NCBI RefSeq assembly: GCF_039969785.1
Contig: NZ_JBDVNC010000048.1
Span: 62,001 to 126,000, forward strand
Direction of reading: 5' to 3'
DNA length: 64,000 nt
From: Shimia sp039969785
GTDB lineage: Bacteria; Pseudomonadota; Alphaproteobacteria; Rhodobacterales; Rhodobacteraceae
The notes under the pieces were generated by a model that was not told the DNA's origin, did not search any database, and saw only the letters and a program-made list of their open reading frames with translations. A program made the position numbers and the translations under genes. Below, in pieces: positions 50,180 through 59,699 of this stretch. The first letter of the stretch is position 1; every line of letters begins with the position of its first letter.

Positions 50180-51847
50180 CTAGTGACCGCCCAAAATGCC
50201 AGTGCGTACAGAGTAATCAACCGCGATCTCGTATTCAGGATCATCGTCGCTGTCGATCATCAGATGGCCCGCACGGCTGAGCAACTGGTGACAATCGCGG
50301 CTCAGGTGGCGCAACATCAGCGTTTTACCAGCCGCTTCATATTTGGCCGCCACAGCCTCGATCGCCTGCAAGGCAGACTGATCTACAACCCGGCTGCGCT
50401 GGAAATCAACGATCACTTTGTCCGGGTCATGCGCAATATCGAACAATTCGACAAACCCGTCTGCTGACCCAAAGAACAACGGTCCCTGAATCTCATAGAC
50501 CTTGGCGCCAATCTCGGTTTCAGACTCCCGCTCGAACGCGTGAATGCGGCGTGCGTTTTGCCAGGAATAAGCCAAAGCGCTGACGATCACACCAACCACC
50601 ACAGCCACGGCAAGGTCTTCCATCACGGTCACAACCGTAACGAGCACGATCACAAACGCATCCATCAACGGCACACGCCGCATGATTTTAAAGCTGTTCC
50701 ACGCGAACGTCCCGATCACCACCATGAACATCACACCCACCAGTGCAGCCAGCGGAATGACTTCGATCAACGGGCTTGCCGCAACAATAAAGATCAACAG
50801 GAACAAGGCCGCCGCGATCCCTGCGATGCGCGTGCGCCCGCCGGATTTAACGTTGATCATCGACTGACCAATCATCGCACAACCGCCCATGCCGCCAAAG
50901 AAACCCGTGGTCACATTGGCCACGCCTTGGGCAATACATTCCTGACTGGCACCGCCACGCTTGCCGGTCATCTCACCCACAAGGTTCAGCGTCAGCAGCG
51001 ATTCAATTAACCCAATTGCCGCCAGAATGACCGCATAAGGCAGAATGATGTAAAACGTTTCGAGGTTAAACGGCGCCAAAGCTGTTCCGTAAATGCCCAC
51101 ACCGTCACCAAACGGAATGTGAAAGGCCGGGAAACCGCCTTGGATCGAGGCCATATCGCCAACACGCGGCACATCCAGCCCCAGACCAATCACCACAAAC
51201 GCGGTAATTCCGATCCCGGCCAGCGGCGCAGGGATCACCTTTGTTACTTTGGGCAATCCCCAAACGATCAACATGGTCAGACCCACAAGGCCCAACATCG
51301 TGGCCAACTGTATCCCGGACAACCATTCCCCGCCAGACATGCCATGCCCGTCAGACACCATCGATCCGGGCACTTTGAACTGGCTCATCTGCGCAAGGAA
51401 AATCACAATCGCCAGACCATTCACAAAGCCCAGCATCACCGGATGCGGCACCAGACGGATGAATTTACCCCAATGCAAAGCCCCTGCAATCACCTGCAAA
51501 ATCCCCATCAGCACCACGGTCGCAAACAGGTATTCCACCCCATGTTGCGCCACCAATGCCACCATGACCACGGCCAACGCCCCGGTTGCCCCGGAAATCA
51601 TGCCCGGCCGCCCACCTATCACTGCGGTGATCAGGCCCACAAGAAAGGCCGCGTAAAGCCCAACCAGCGGATGCACACCCGCCACAAAGGCAAAAGCCAC
51701 GGCTTCGGGCACCAACGCCAGTGCCACGGTCAGCCCCGACAACACTTCGGTGCGCACGCGACTAACTGTGAAACCTTCGTCCTGCATGATCGAAAGGTTT
51801 GGTGGAGAAATGTTTTTTGCCAGCATGGCCAGCGCCGCGCGTCTCAT
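50180..51847 (-). CDS. SulP family anion transporter with STAS domain
   Basis: The 555-residue protein has the SulP membrane domain (SGLTVALALVPEAVAFAFVAGVHPLVGLYAAFLVGLITAVIGGRPGMISGATGA in outline) and a C-terminal STAS domain (residues about 440-545, DFQRSRVVDQSALQAIEAVAAKYEAAG). Related bacterial proteins carry bicarbonate, sulfate or dicarboxylates. The GGRPGMISGATGA loop is frequent in BicA/SulP-like members. It is divergent from the exported-protein gene at 52046. Confidence 0.9.
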   Translation of the reverse strand: MRRAALAMLAKNISPPNLSIMQDEGFTVSRVRTEVLSGLTVALALVPEAVAFAFVAGVHPLVGLYAAFLVGLITAVIGGRPGMISGATGALAVVMVALVAQHGVEYLFATVVLMGILQVIAGALHWGKFIRLVPHPVMLGFVNGLAIVIFLAQMSQFKVPGSMVSDGHGMSGGEWLSGIQLATMLGLVGLTMLIVWGLPKVTKVIPAPLAGIGITAFVVIGLGLDVPRVGDMASIQGGFPAFHIPFGDGVGIYGTALAPFNLETFYIILPYAVILAAIGLIESLLTLNLVGEMTGKRGGASQECIAQGVANVTTGFFGGMGGCAMIGQSMINVKSGGRTRIAGIAAALFLLIFIVAASPLIEVIPLAALVGVMFMVVIGTFAWNSFKIMRRVPLMDAFVIVLVTVVTVMEDLAVAVVVGVIVSALAYSWQNARRIHAFERESETEIGAKVYEIQGPLFFGSADGFVELFDIAHDPDKVIVDFQRSRVVDQSALQAIEAVAAKYEAAGKTLMLRHLSRDCHQLLSRAGHLMIDSDDDPEYEIAVDYSVRTGILGGH

Positions 51848-52045
51848 GAGCTACCTGTCATTTGGGATGTGTTCGCTTGGGCCGTCCCTAAAGCAGTTGC
51901 CCAAAGCACACAATAGCCAAGGCGCATAGCCGTTATGCAGCTAAGGCAATGTCACCCAAATCGCGCACTTTCCGGTCTCGGCATTGTGAGTGGACCAGCC
52001 CGCTCATTCCGATCAGCCTGTAAATACCGTCAAAAAGGACATTCC

Positions 52046-52597
52046 ATGCGCTGGCTCATTGCTTTTCTAATGCTCTCCACCCCGCTCGCGGCTCAGGACC
52101 GTGACGGCAACAACACCCCCGGCGAATGGGTTGTTACCCATTACGAAACCTTTGGCATCTGGAACAGCATCTGTGACGAACGCCCTGAACAGAACGGGAT
52201 ATCCCAAAGATGTTACATCCGCTGGGTCGACATATTTTCCCCCCGGCCGAAATTTGCGGCGCAATTTCTGTTCGTCACCCCGGAACCCGATGGGCCACAG
52301 GTTGATTTTGGTATCGAGGCCGGCACATTCTTTGCGCCAGACGGGTTTCGCATCACCGACAACAATGGCGCTGTCCTGTGGTCGACCGCCCGGGGCGGAT
52401 GTCTGACCGGACTAACCTGTACCTTTGCCGGGGCCGACGCCACGCCCGTGCTCGACGCCATGCACAACGGCGCAGAGTTTCGCTTCACCTTCACCGACCG
52501 CCACGCCACCCCCCAGGACCTCACCTGGTCTCTGGCCGGATTTGCTGAAAGCTATGTCGATTTTGTCGCCCAGTCTCAGGCCCGCAACCTGCCCTGA
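52046..52597 (+). CDS. Exported protein, IalB-like
   Basis: The 183-residue protein has a signal peptide (MRWLIAFLMLSTPLAAQ). The mature part has four cysteines likely paired (SICDERPE, QRCYIRWV, GGCLTGLTC) and an F-rich C-terminal part (FRFTFTDRHATPQDLTWSLAGF). Spacing and the closing FxxxFxxSLAGF pattern loosely resemble invasion-associated locus B (IalB) proteins, which are periplasmic or surface-linked in alphaproteobacteria. The call is tentative. AAAGGAC precedes the ATG. Confidence 0.65.
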   Translation: MRWLIAFLMLSTPLAAQDRDGNNTPGEWVVTHYETFGIWNSICDERPEQNGISQRCYIRWVDIFSPRPKFAAQFLFVTPEPDGPQVDFGIEAGTFFAPDGFRITDNNGAVLWSTARGGCLTGLTCTFAGADATPVLDAMHNGAEFRFTFTDRHATPQDLTWSLAGFAESYVDFVAQSQARNLP

Positions 52598-52645
52598 ATT
52601 CGCAAAACCGCTTGTGACGCGTGCGCCACTGACACGGCAAATCCA

Positions 52646-52676
52646 AACCGACGTAATACCGACATAATACCGACGG
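52646..52676. repeat. 11-bp tandem repeat, two copies plus a degenerate third
   Basis: TAATACCGACA (52654-52664) and TAATACCGACG (52665-52675) are in tandem, preceded by AACCGACG (52646-52653). The unit differs by one base from the pair at 15127-15148. It lies 49 bases after the exported-protein stop and 155 bases before mtnP. Confidence 0.6.
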
Positions 52677-52830
52677 TCTGCCGATGCCTGATTTGCCGCC
52701 AGATCACGGCCTGACACTCCCTGCCGCTGACGCAGGCTTCACGGCGCTGACCCTGTCGCTCTATTCCGGTTGCAATTCACCCTGCCGCTGCCCAAAACTG
52801 CGCGAAACACTTGCCGCAAAGGAACACCCC

Positions 52831-53709
52831 ATGAGCGAGACAATGATTGCCGTGATCGGCGGATCAGGCATTTATGACATCGACGGACTTCGGAACGCCA
52901 CATGGCAAACCGTCGAAACGCCGTGGGGCGCCCCATCAGACCAGATCCTCACCGGCTCGCTGGATGGTGTAAAAATGGCCTTTCTGCCCCGCCACGGCCG
53001 CGGCCATGTACACACACCAACCTCTGTGCCGTACCGCGCCAATATCGACGCGCTCAAACGGCTGGGTGTAACAGATGTAATCTCGATTTCGGCCACCGGC
53101 TCATTTCGCGAAGAAATGGCACCGGGAGATTTTGTTGTTGTAGATCAATTCATTGACCGTACATTTGCACGCGAAAAATCGTTCTTCGGACCGGGGCTGG
53201 TCGCCCATGTCAGTGTCGCGCACCCAACTTGCCCGCGCCTGTCCGAGGCTTGTTTCACCGCTGCCACCGACGCCGGGATCACCGCGCACAAAGGCGGCAC
53301 ATATCTTGCCATGGAAGGCCCGCAATTTTCGTCACTGGCTGAATCCAAAATGTACCGCGAACACTGGGGCGCAGATGTGATCGGCATGACCAACATGCCC
53401 GAAGCCAAGCTCGCCCGCGAAGCCGAGCTTTGCTATGCCTCCGTGGCAATGGTCACCGATTATGACAGCTGGCATCCAGACCATGGCGAGGTTGATGTGA
53501 CCGAAATCATTGCCACATTGACCGGCAACGCCCAAAAAGGGCGCGATCTGGTTGGCCGCCTTCCGGCCCTGCTTGGGGTTGACCGCGCGCCTTGTCCACA
53601 TGGCTGCGACCGCGCGCTGGAATTTGCCATCCTCACCGCACCCGACGCCCGGGACCCGGCGATGATCGCCAAACTCGACGCGGTCGCGGGGCGCGTCCTT
53701 TCGGCCTGA
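52831..53709 (+). CDS. mtnP: S-methyl-5'-thioadenosine phosphorylase
   Basis: The 292-residue protein cleaves methylthioadenosine to adenine and methylthioribose-1-phosphate. It has GGSGIYDIDGL (phosphate site), RHGRGHVHTPTSVPYRANI, GTYLAMEGPQFSSLAESKMYR and NMPEAKLAREAELCYASVAMVTDYDSWH. The methionine and glutamate arrangement favours MTAP over purine nucleoside phosphorylase. The ATG at 52831 follows AAAGGAAC; the frame is open back to 52684 without a start signal. The adenine released could be salvaged by apt nearby. Confidence 0.93.
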   Translation: MSETMIAVIGGSGIYDIDGLRNATWQTVETPWGAPSDQILTGSLDGVKMAFLPRHGRGHVHTPTSVPYRANIDALKRLGVTDVISISATGSFREEMAPGDFVVVDQFIDRTFAREKSFFGPGLVAHVSVAHPTCPRLSEACFTAATDAGITAHKGGTYLAMEGPQFSSLAESKMYREHWGADVIGMTNMPEAKLAREAELCYASVAMVTDYDSWHPDHGEVDVTEIIATLTGNAQKGRDLVGRLPALLGVDRAPCPHGCDRALEFAILTAPDARDPAMIAKLDAVAGRVLSA

Positions 53710-53735
53710 CCTATTCAAATTCAAGGACTTAAGCT

Positions 53736-54362
53736 ATGCCATTCGACCTCTGGCTCACCTTTGTTGCCGCCTCAATTGCCTTGTTGCTGATCCCCGGGCC
53801 AACCATCCTTTTGGTGCTGTCCTATGCGCTCAGCCAGGGGCGCCAGGTTGCAGTGGCGACTGCTGCTGGCGTGGCGCTGGGGGACTTCATAGCCATGACC
53901 GCATCTTTGCTGGGGCTTGGTGCCATTGTGCTGGCATCGGCCACCGCATTCACAGTTTTGAAATGGTTGGGCGCGATATACTTGGTCTGGCTGGGCTTAA
54001 AGATGTTGAAAAGCGCGCAACACGCTGAGCTTGGCAATCTGATGTCGTCCCGCGCCCTGCCCGGACGCGGAGCGTTTGGCCACGCCGCTGCTGTCACTGC
54101 ACTCAACCCCAAGAGCATCGGCTTTTTTATCGCCTTTGTTCCACAGTTTATCGACCCGACCCGCCCTCTGTCCCTGCAGTTTGCGATCCTGATTGCAACA
54201 TTTGTCAGCCTCGCGGCCCTGAACGCACTGGCCTATGCCCTGCTCGCGGACAAGTTGCGCGCACGCATCGAACGGCCCTCGGTGATCCGTGGGCTGACCC
54301 GCACGGGTGGGATCACGTTGATTGGGATGGGTGTTCTGACGGCCACATTGCGCCGGGCATAG
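53736..54362 (+). CDS. LysE/RhtB family amino-acid exporter
   Basis: The 208-residue protein has six membrane segments and the family signature LLIPGPTILLVLSYALSQGRQVAVATAAGVALGDF near the N-terminus, then LGAIYLVWLGLKML and TALNPKSIGFFIAFVPQFIDP. LysE/RhtB proteins export amino acids such as homoserine or leucine. It follows mtnP by 26 bases and is convergent with the small RHH gene. Confidence 0.9.
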   Translation: MPFDLWLTFVAASIALLLIPGPTILLVLSYALSQGRQVAVATAAGVALGDFIAMTASLLGLGAIVLASATAFTVLKWLGAIYLVWLGLKMLKSAQHAELGNLMSSRALPGRGAFGHAAAVTALNPKSIGFFIAFVPQFIDPTRPLSLQFAILIATFVSLAALNALAYALLADKLRARIERPSVIRGLTRTGGITLIGMGVLTATLRRA

Positions 54363-54365
54363 GGC

Positions 54366-54545
54366 TCAGGACGTTTCTTCGCGATTTTCTTTCATAAAGC
54401 GCCGGATAAATCCGCGAATTTCGCGCGCTGCGCTGGTGTCTAAGTCTTTGCAAAGATCAACAAATTCATCCCGTTCGGACTTGTCCAGACGCAACACCAG
54501 CTGGCTGTCCTTTTTGGTTTTGGATTTGGTATCTTTCTTACCCAC
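54366..54545 (-). CDS. Small ribbon-helix-helix-like protein
   Basis: From the GTG at 54545 the product has 59 residues: a lysine-rich lead, then DSQLVLRLDKSERDEFVDLCKDLDTSAAREIRGFIRRFM. This has the strand-helix-helix pattern of CopG/Arc repressors, with the strand QLVLRL for DNA contact. The frame is open to a TTG at 54623 (85 residues), so the start is uncertain. No toxin partner is adjacent. It may be an autonomous DNA-binding protein. Confidence 0.65.
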   Translation of the reverse strand: MGKKDTKSKTKKDSQLVLRLDKSERDEFVDLCKDLDTSAAREIRGFIRRFMKENREETS

Positions 54546-54841
54546 GACAGTCCCGTAATCTCCAGGCCCGCGCACAACGTGCGCTGCATCTTTCGCCCGA
54601 GCGTATATACAAATTCTATACAATAGCTAGACACTCATAGCCGAGCAATTCGCGAAAAGGAACACTTAATAACTGGTTGCGGCAATTTGTTTTTCACCAA
54701 TGAGCACCTTACAAACACATGCCTCAAACCAATTGCCACCAATACAACCATCTGACCACGACATTGCGACCACCCGTCCCTTGCATTGGCTGGCTGCATC
54801 GGGGAAACCTTGCGCTGACCAAGTCAGCAAAGGGGACGCCG

Positions 54842-55381
54842 ATGGCCAAACGAACCGAAGTCAAAGACTACATCCGCACCATCGTCGATTTCCCTCACGA
54901 AGGCATTCTGTTTCGCGACGTGACCACGTTGTTTGCCGACCCAAGAGGCTTTCGCATGGCCATTGACCAGATGCTGCACCCCTACGCTGGCGAGCGCATC
55001 GACAAAGTCATCGGTCTGGAAGCGCGCGGGTTCATCCTGGGTGGCGCCATCGCGCACCAGCTCAGCGTCGGGTTTGTGCCGGTTCGTAAAAAGGGCAAGC
55101 TGCCTGGCACGACGATCTCCGAAGAATATCAGCTGGAATATGGCGAGGCGATTGTCGAAATCCACGATGACGCCATTCAGCCCGGCGAAAAGATATTGCT
55201 GGTCGACGACTTGCTGGCCACCGGCGGCACGGCAGAGGCTGGTATCAAGCTGGTTGAACGTCTGGGCGGTGAAATCATGGGCTGCGTGTTTATCATCGAT
55301 TTACCCGATCTTGGCGGTCGCAAACGGCTGGAAGAGATGGGAATGGATGTGACTGTGCTGTGTGAATTCGAAGGGCTCTAG
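54842..55381 (+). CDS. apt: Adenine phosphoribosyltransferase
   Basis: The 179-residue protein makes AMP from adenine and PRPP. The PRPP-binding motif LLVDDLLATGGTAEAGI and IGLEARGFILGGAIAHQLSVGFVPVRKKGKLPG are as in Apt. AGGGGAC precedes the ATG at 54842; the frame runs open to 54719. It probably salvages the adenine produced by MtnP, encoded 1.1 kb upstream on the same strand. Confidence 0.95.
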   Translation: MAKRTEVKDYIRTIVDFPHEGILFRDVTTLFADPRGFRMAIDQMLHPYAGERIDKVIGLEARGFILGGAIAHQLSVGFVPVRKKGKLPGTTISEEYQLEYGEAIVEIHDDAIQPGEKILLVDDLLATGGTAEAGIKLVERLGGEIMGCVFIIDLPDLGGRKRLEEMGMDVTVLCEFEGL

Positions 55382-55458
55382 AACCTAGGGCTTTCGCTGT
55401 TCACGACGTCCAAAAACTCATCCATTTCAACGGCCTCGCAAACAATACTCACGCAAAA

Positions 55459-56868
55459 TCAGGCGCGCAGAACGGCACCTGGGTTCATAATCCCATTGGG
55501 ATCAAGCGCCTGTTTGATAGCCCGCATCGCCGCCAACCCTGTCGGATCACCGTATCGTTCCAGATCATCCACTTTCATCCGGCCCACCCCATGTTCGGCA
55601 CTGAATGAGCCGTCATAGCTATGCACAAGATCATGCACGGTCCGCGATACCTGCCCACGCACATCCTCATAATCGGACCGCTGTTTACCAACGCCCGGGA
55701 ACACATTGAAATGCAGGTTTCCATCGCCCAGATGCCCAAAGCAATTGATCCGAATATCGCTCATCGACAAAAGCCGCGACCGCGCCTCTTCAATGAATTC
55801 TGCAATCGCACTCAGAGGCAGCGATATGTCGTGACTGGCCACGGAACCAATCATTTTATTGGCAATCGGAATGGCCTCGCGTACGTGCCAAAAGGCTGAT
55901 TGTTGCGCCGTGCTTTGTGCAATCACACCGTCCTGCCCAAGGCCTGCGTCCAGCCCTTGGGCAAAGACAGTCTCAAGCGCGCCATCTGCATCTGCGGCAA
56001 GTCCAAATTCCATCAGCACCATCCATTCGGGCAACGGGGTCATGGGCTGGCGAACGTCAGGCAGCTTTTCGGACACAAATTCAAGACCCTGCCGATGGAT
56101 CAGTTCAAAGGCAGAGACACCTTCTCCCACCTGATCGCGCGCAATGGCCAGCAACTCCAGCGCGGCTGCGGGGCTTGGCACAACCATCACCGCCGTTCCC
56201 ACAGAGGCCGGGCGCGCAAAGAGCTTAAGTGCGGCGGCAGTGATGACACCAAGCGTGCCTTCCGCCCCAATCATCAGATGGCGCAGATCGTAACCGGTGT
56301 TGTCCTTGCGCAATCGGCTCAGACCGTTCCAGATTTCCCCGCTGGGCAAGACAACTTCCAGCCCCAGGCACAAATCGCGCGCCGTGCCATAACGCAGAAC
56401 ATGCACACCGCCTGCGTTGGTCGACAGATTGCCCCCAATCCGCGCGGACCCTTCAGAGCCCAAAGACAACGGGAACAAGCGGTTGTGGGCCTCAGCAGCT
56501 GCCTGAACATCGGCCAGAATTGCACCTGCCTCGGCCACCATAACGTTTTCAAGCGGGTAGACGTCGCGCAGCGTATTCATGCGCTCAAGCGACAGGATCA
56601 GCGGCTGGGGCGTATCCGGATCGACCTGTCCGCCCACCAGACCGGTGCCTCCACCAAAAGGAACCACCCCAACACGCGCGTCATTACAGGCGTTCAGAAT
56701 GCGCGCCACGTCTTGCGTGCAGGCCGGCGCGGCCAATATACCCGGCTGGCCAAAGTATCGGCCACGAGGCTCTTCAAGATAGCGCGCGTCTGCTGTCCGA
56801 ATTGTGCCAGCCGGCAGGTCTGCCTCCAGCCTGGCCCTAAATGCGTCATTTGCCGGGTTCAATGTCAT
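55459..56868 (-). CDS. FAD-linked 2-hydroxyacid dehydrogenase (GlcD / D-2-HGDH type)
   Basis: The protein of about 469 residues has the FAD-binding PCMH domain (VPFGGGTGLVGGQV; GNLSTNAGGVHVLRYGTARDLCLGLEVVLPSGEI in outline) and the C-terminal substrate domain with GHLGDGNLHFNVFP and the ending SAEHGVGRMK ... LDPNGIMNPG. It oxidises a D-2-hydroxy acid such as glycolate, D-lactate or D-2-hydroxyglutarate. No glcE or glcF is adjacent, which favours the D-2-HGDH or D-lactate type. The ATG at 56868 is preferred over the TTG at 56874. Confidence 0.88.
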   Translation of the reverse strand: MTLNPANDAFRARLEADLPAGTIRTADARYLEEPRGRYFGQPGILAAPACTQDVARILNACNDARVGVVPFGGGTGLVGGQVDPDTPQPLILSLERMNTLRDVYPLENVMVAEAGAILADVQAAAEAHNRLFPLSLGSEGSARIGGNLSTNAGGVHVLRYGTARDLCLGLEVVLPSGEIWNGLSRLRKDNTGYDLRHLMIGAEGTLGVITAAALKLFARPASVGTAVMVVPSPAAALELLAIARDQVGEGVSAFELIHRQGLEFVSEKLPDVRQPMTPLPEWMVLMEFGLAADADGALETVFAQGLDAGLGQDGVIAQSTAQQSAFWHVREAIPIANKMIGSVASHDISLPLSAIAEFIEEARSRLLSMSDIRINCFGHLGDGNLHFNVFPGVGKQRSDYEDVRGQVSRTVHDLVHSYDGSFSAEHGVGRMKVDDLERYGDPTGLAAMRAIKQALDPNGIMNPGAVLRA

Positions 56869-56900
56869 GCTCAACGCATAGTTCGCGCGCTGTGCGGCGT

Positions 56901-57710
56901 CTAGGGCGTTTGCAGATAACGCGGGGACAGAACCATGATTGTCGGCTGCCTTGGCAGGCTGCGCAGGCTCAGTTCAATGTTGTTCGTGCGTTCGCGGACA
57001 ATGACATATTCGCCGGACATACCGGTTAGAAACCCATCCAGCGTCCAGTCTCCAAACCAATGCATCGGGATCACCACTTGCGCCTTGAGCTTGCGCAATA
57101 CCGTCATCATCGTGGCGACATCCAGCGACATACCACCATCAACGGCAGCCATAACCACGTCCAGACGCCCAAGCGCCGCATATTGCGCGGCATTGGGTTC
57201 ATGATGCAGATGCCCCAGATGACCGATGCATAACCCTGCGACTTCAAAAACAAATATCGAATTGCCGTTTGTTTCCACACCACCAAAGGACCGGATGTCG
57301 GTCGAGACGTTGCGCACCAACATTGTGCCCAGATCAAGGTGATGCTCGATGCCCTGACCATAAGGCCCCCACCCCGGCAAGACATGGGGAATGCCGGGAT
57401 CGGGAAATGTTGTCCAATGCGTGTCATGCGCATGGTTCATCGTCACAACATCCGGCACCAGATCCACGTTTCCAATGACACCGGTGTAGTCTGTCACGGC
57501 GTTCAGCCCGTCATGGCTTTGGATCAGAAACGACGCATGTGCGATATAGCTGATGCGCACCGAATGACGCGGCAAGGGGTCCTGAAACGACGCTTTGTGC
57601 AGATAGGTCACGCCCGGCGCCTCTGCCAGAGCAATGCAATGACTGGGTCGACGCTCTTGCGCCTGCCCCATCCCAGCTGCCAACAGCAGCACCAACAGCC
57701 ATCGGATCAT
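56901..57710 (-). CDS. Exported metallo-beta-lactamase-fold hydrolase
   Basis: The 269-residue protein has a signal peptide (MIRWLLVLLLAAGMGQAQ). The fold matches UlaG-like MBL proteins: ISYIAHASFLIQSHDGLNAVTDYTG, then MNHAHDTHW (metal ligands), IGHLGHLHHEP and VVIPMHWFGDW. Hydrolysis of a phosphoester or lactone-like bond in the periplasm is possible; substrate unknown. AGGAGGT precedes the ATG at 57710. It lies just upstream of the GlcD-like gene on the same strand. Confidence 0.83.
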   Translation of the reverse strand: MIRWLLVLLLAAGMGQAQERRPSHCIALAEAPGVTYLHKASFQDPLPRHSVRISYIAHASFLIQSHDGLNAVTDYTGVIGNVDLVPDVVTMNHAHDTHWTTFPDPGIPHVLPGWGPYGQGIEHHLDLGTMLVRNVSTDIRSFGGVETNGNSIFVFEVAGLCIGHLGHLHHEPNAAQYAALGRLDVVMAAVDGGMSLDVATMMTVLRKLKAQVVIPMHWFGDWTLDGFLTGMSGEYVIVRERTNNIELSLRSLPRQPTIMVLSPRYLQTP

Positions 57711-57846
57711 CGCGCACCTCCTGCCGGACAGCATAACAGGCCAATCGCGCCCGGCGGATCAATTTCCTGCCAGATCGTGCGTTTTTCTGTGTCTACTGTC
57801 TTCTTGAGAGTAATCTGCGGCACATAGACCGCTTCGGCAGAGTGCT

Positions 57847-58437
57847 TTACGCCTGCCCGGCCAGCGTGCGACCACGACGGTCATTGCGCAGCGCCGCATA
57901 GAGCACATGTGTCCGCCAGCGCCCATTGATCTGAAGATAACTTTGCGCAACGCCTTCGTACTTAAAGCCTGACTTTTCCAACACCCCGCGCGATGCCATG
58001 TTTTCCGGCAAACACGCGGCTTCGATCCGGCTCAGGTCCATACGTTGAAAGGCATGATGCACCACGGCCTCGATGGCCTCACGCATATAGCCCTGCCGCG
58101 CAAAAGGCTCGCCAACCCAATATCCCAGCGTCCCGGCCTGCGCCGGGCCACGCCGGACATTGTCCAGCGTTATCGCCCCCATCAGCACGTTGTCGCGCCG
58201 CCGCACCAGAAACAGCGGCAACGCGGTGTCATTGCTGATCGAGCGTTGCGCCCAATAGACACGATTGGTAAAACTTTTCCGGCTCAGATGCGTGGCCGCC
58301 CAGACTGGTTCCCAGGGGACCAGAAAACCCGCGCTGTTGCTGCGCAGTTCGGCCCACTCGCGAAAATCCGAATGCACCGGCGGGCGCAAGACCAATCGCT
58401 CGGTATCAACCCGCACCTTACGCCGACTAAGAAGCAT
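57847..58437 (-). CDS. rimJ: RimJ/RimL-type GNAT acetyltransferase
   Basis: The 196-residue protein has TERLVLRPPVHSDFREWAELR at the start and the acetyl-CoA motif GYWVGEPFARQGYMREAIEAVVHHAF, with the closing GVLEKSGFKYEGVAQSYLQING. This is the ribosomal-protein N-acetyltransferase group (RimJ acts on S5). The ATG overlaps the M16 stop (TGATG). It is the last gene of the ctaB-to-rimJ chain seen here. Confidence 0.88.
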   Translation of the reverse strand: MLLSRRKVRVDTERLVLRPPVHSDFREWAELRSNSAGFLVPWEPVWAATHLSRKSFTNRVYWAQRSISNDTALPLFLVRRRDNVLMGAITLDNVRRGPAQAGTLGYWVGEPFARQGYMREAIEAVVHHAFQRMDLSRIEAACLPENMASRGVLEKSGFKYEGVAQSYLQINGRWRTHVLYAALRNDRRGRTLAGQA

Positions 58438-59699
58438 CAGGCAGCGCGCCTGCGCGCAAGGGACTCCAGATCAGGTGCCGAGGACACCGGACCATAAAGC
58501 GCCATCGCAGGGCGTGCGGACACGGCAATATGCTCCGCAATCCGGCGCACATCATCATCCGTTACCGCGTCGATCCGCTCAACTGTTTCGCTCAGCAAAG
58601 GAATGCGGTCCCAGATCGCCAGCATACGCGCCAGCCGTTCAGCACGGCTTGAAGGGCTTTCCAGCCCCATCAACAAACCCGCTTTCATCTGCGTGCGTGC
58701 GCGCGCAATCTCAGTCGGGTCCATGTCTTCTGCCGCGCGTTTCAGTTCGTCAATTGTGATCTGCGCAAGTTCGCCAACCTGGCTGCCGGATGTGCCCGCA
58801 TAAATCGTCGTCATACCAGTGTCAGCATAGGCGCCGGTCTGGGCGAAAATCGAATAACACAGCCCGCGCTTTTCGCGTATTTCCTGAAACAGACGGCTCG
58901 ACATGCCGCCGCCCAAAGCGGTGGTATAAATCTGCGCCGAATAAATGTCCGGGCTGCGATAGTCCGGGCTTTCCAGCCCCAACGCAAAATGGGCCTGTTC
59001 CAGCGCCTTTTCTGTGCGGTATTCACCGCCCCGGAAACTGGCCGGGGTCATGATGACATCGCTGCCACGCTCAAGATGGCCAAACATCTGCTCGGCCATG
59101 CGCACGATCTCGTCGTGGTTAATTCCGCCAGCCGCAGACAGAACCATGCGATCCGGGCGATAATGCTGTTTTACAAACGTCGCCAGATCTTCCCGGTCAA
59201 AACCACGCACATGCGCGCCCTCGCCCAAGATGGTGCGCCCCAACGGTTGGTCAGGATAGGCACGTTCCTGCAGCCAGTCAAAGATCACGTCATCCGGTGT
59301 GTCCAGCGCCTGCCCAATTTCCTGCAAAATCACGCCGCGCTCAATCTCGATCTCGACCGGGTCAAACACCGGGTTCAGAACAATGTCGCCGACCACATCC
59401 AGCGCCAACGCCACGTCATTGCGCAGCACCCGCGCGTAATAGGCTGTCACCTCGCGGCTGGTATAGGCGTTGATGTATCCGCCGACATCTTCGATGGCTT
59501 CTGCAATCTCAAGCGCATTGCGCCGCTTGGTGCCCTTAAAGGCCATATGTTCTAGAAAATGCGCAACGCCATTTTCCTCGGGTCGCTCATGGCGCCCTCC
59601 AACATTAACCCAAATTCCGATAGCCGCAGATTCCAGACCGGGCATATGCTCGGTTACGATACGGAATCCATTCGACAATGTGTGCAGTTCTACAGTCAA
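58437..59699 (-). CDS. M16 family zinc peptidase (mitochondrial-processing-peptidase-like)
   Basis: The 420-residue protein has the inverted zinc motif HFLEH (HxxEH, residues 47-51) in GVAHFLEHMAFKGTKRR, with the downstream glutamate in EIEIERGVILQEIG. The rest follows the two-domain M16B layout (LGGGMSSRLFQEIREKRGLCYSIFA). Close relatives cleave small peptides or process exported proteins. The TTG at 59699 overlaps the thrC stop (TTGA). Confidence 0.92.
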   Translation of the reverse strand: MTVELHTLSNGFRIVTEHMPGLESAAIGIWVNVGGRHERPEENGVAHFLEHMAFKGTKRRNALEIAEAIEDVGGYINAYTSREVTAYYARVLRNDVALALDVVGDIVLNPVFDPVEIEIERGVILQEIGQALDTPDDVIFDWLQERAYPDQPLGRTILGEGAHVRGFDREDLATFVKQHYRPDRMVLSAAGGINHDEIVRMAEQMFGHLERGSDVIMTPASFRGGEYRTEKALEQAHFALGLESPDYRSPDIYSAQIYTTALGGGMSSRLFQEIREKRGLCYSIFAQTGAYADTGMTTIYAGTSGSQVGELAQITIDELKRAAEDMDPTEIARARTQMKAGLLMGLESPSSRAERLARMLAIWDRIPLLSETVERIDAVTDDDVRRIAEHIAVSARPAMALYGPVSSAPDLESLARRRAA

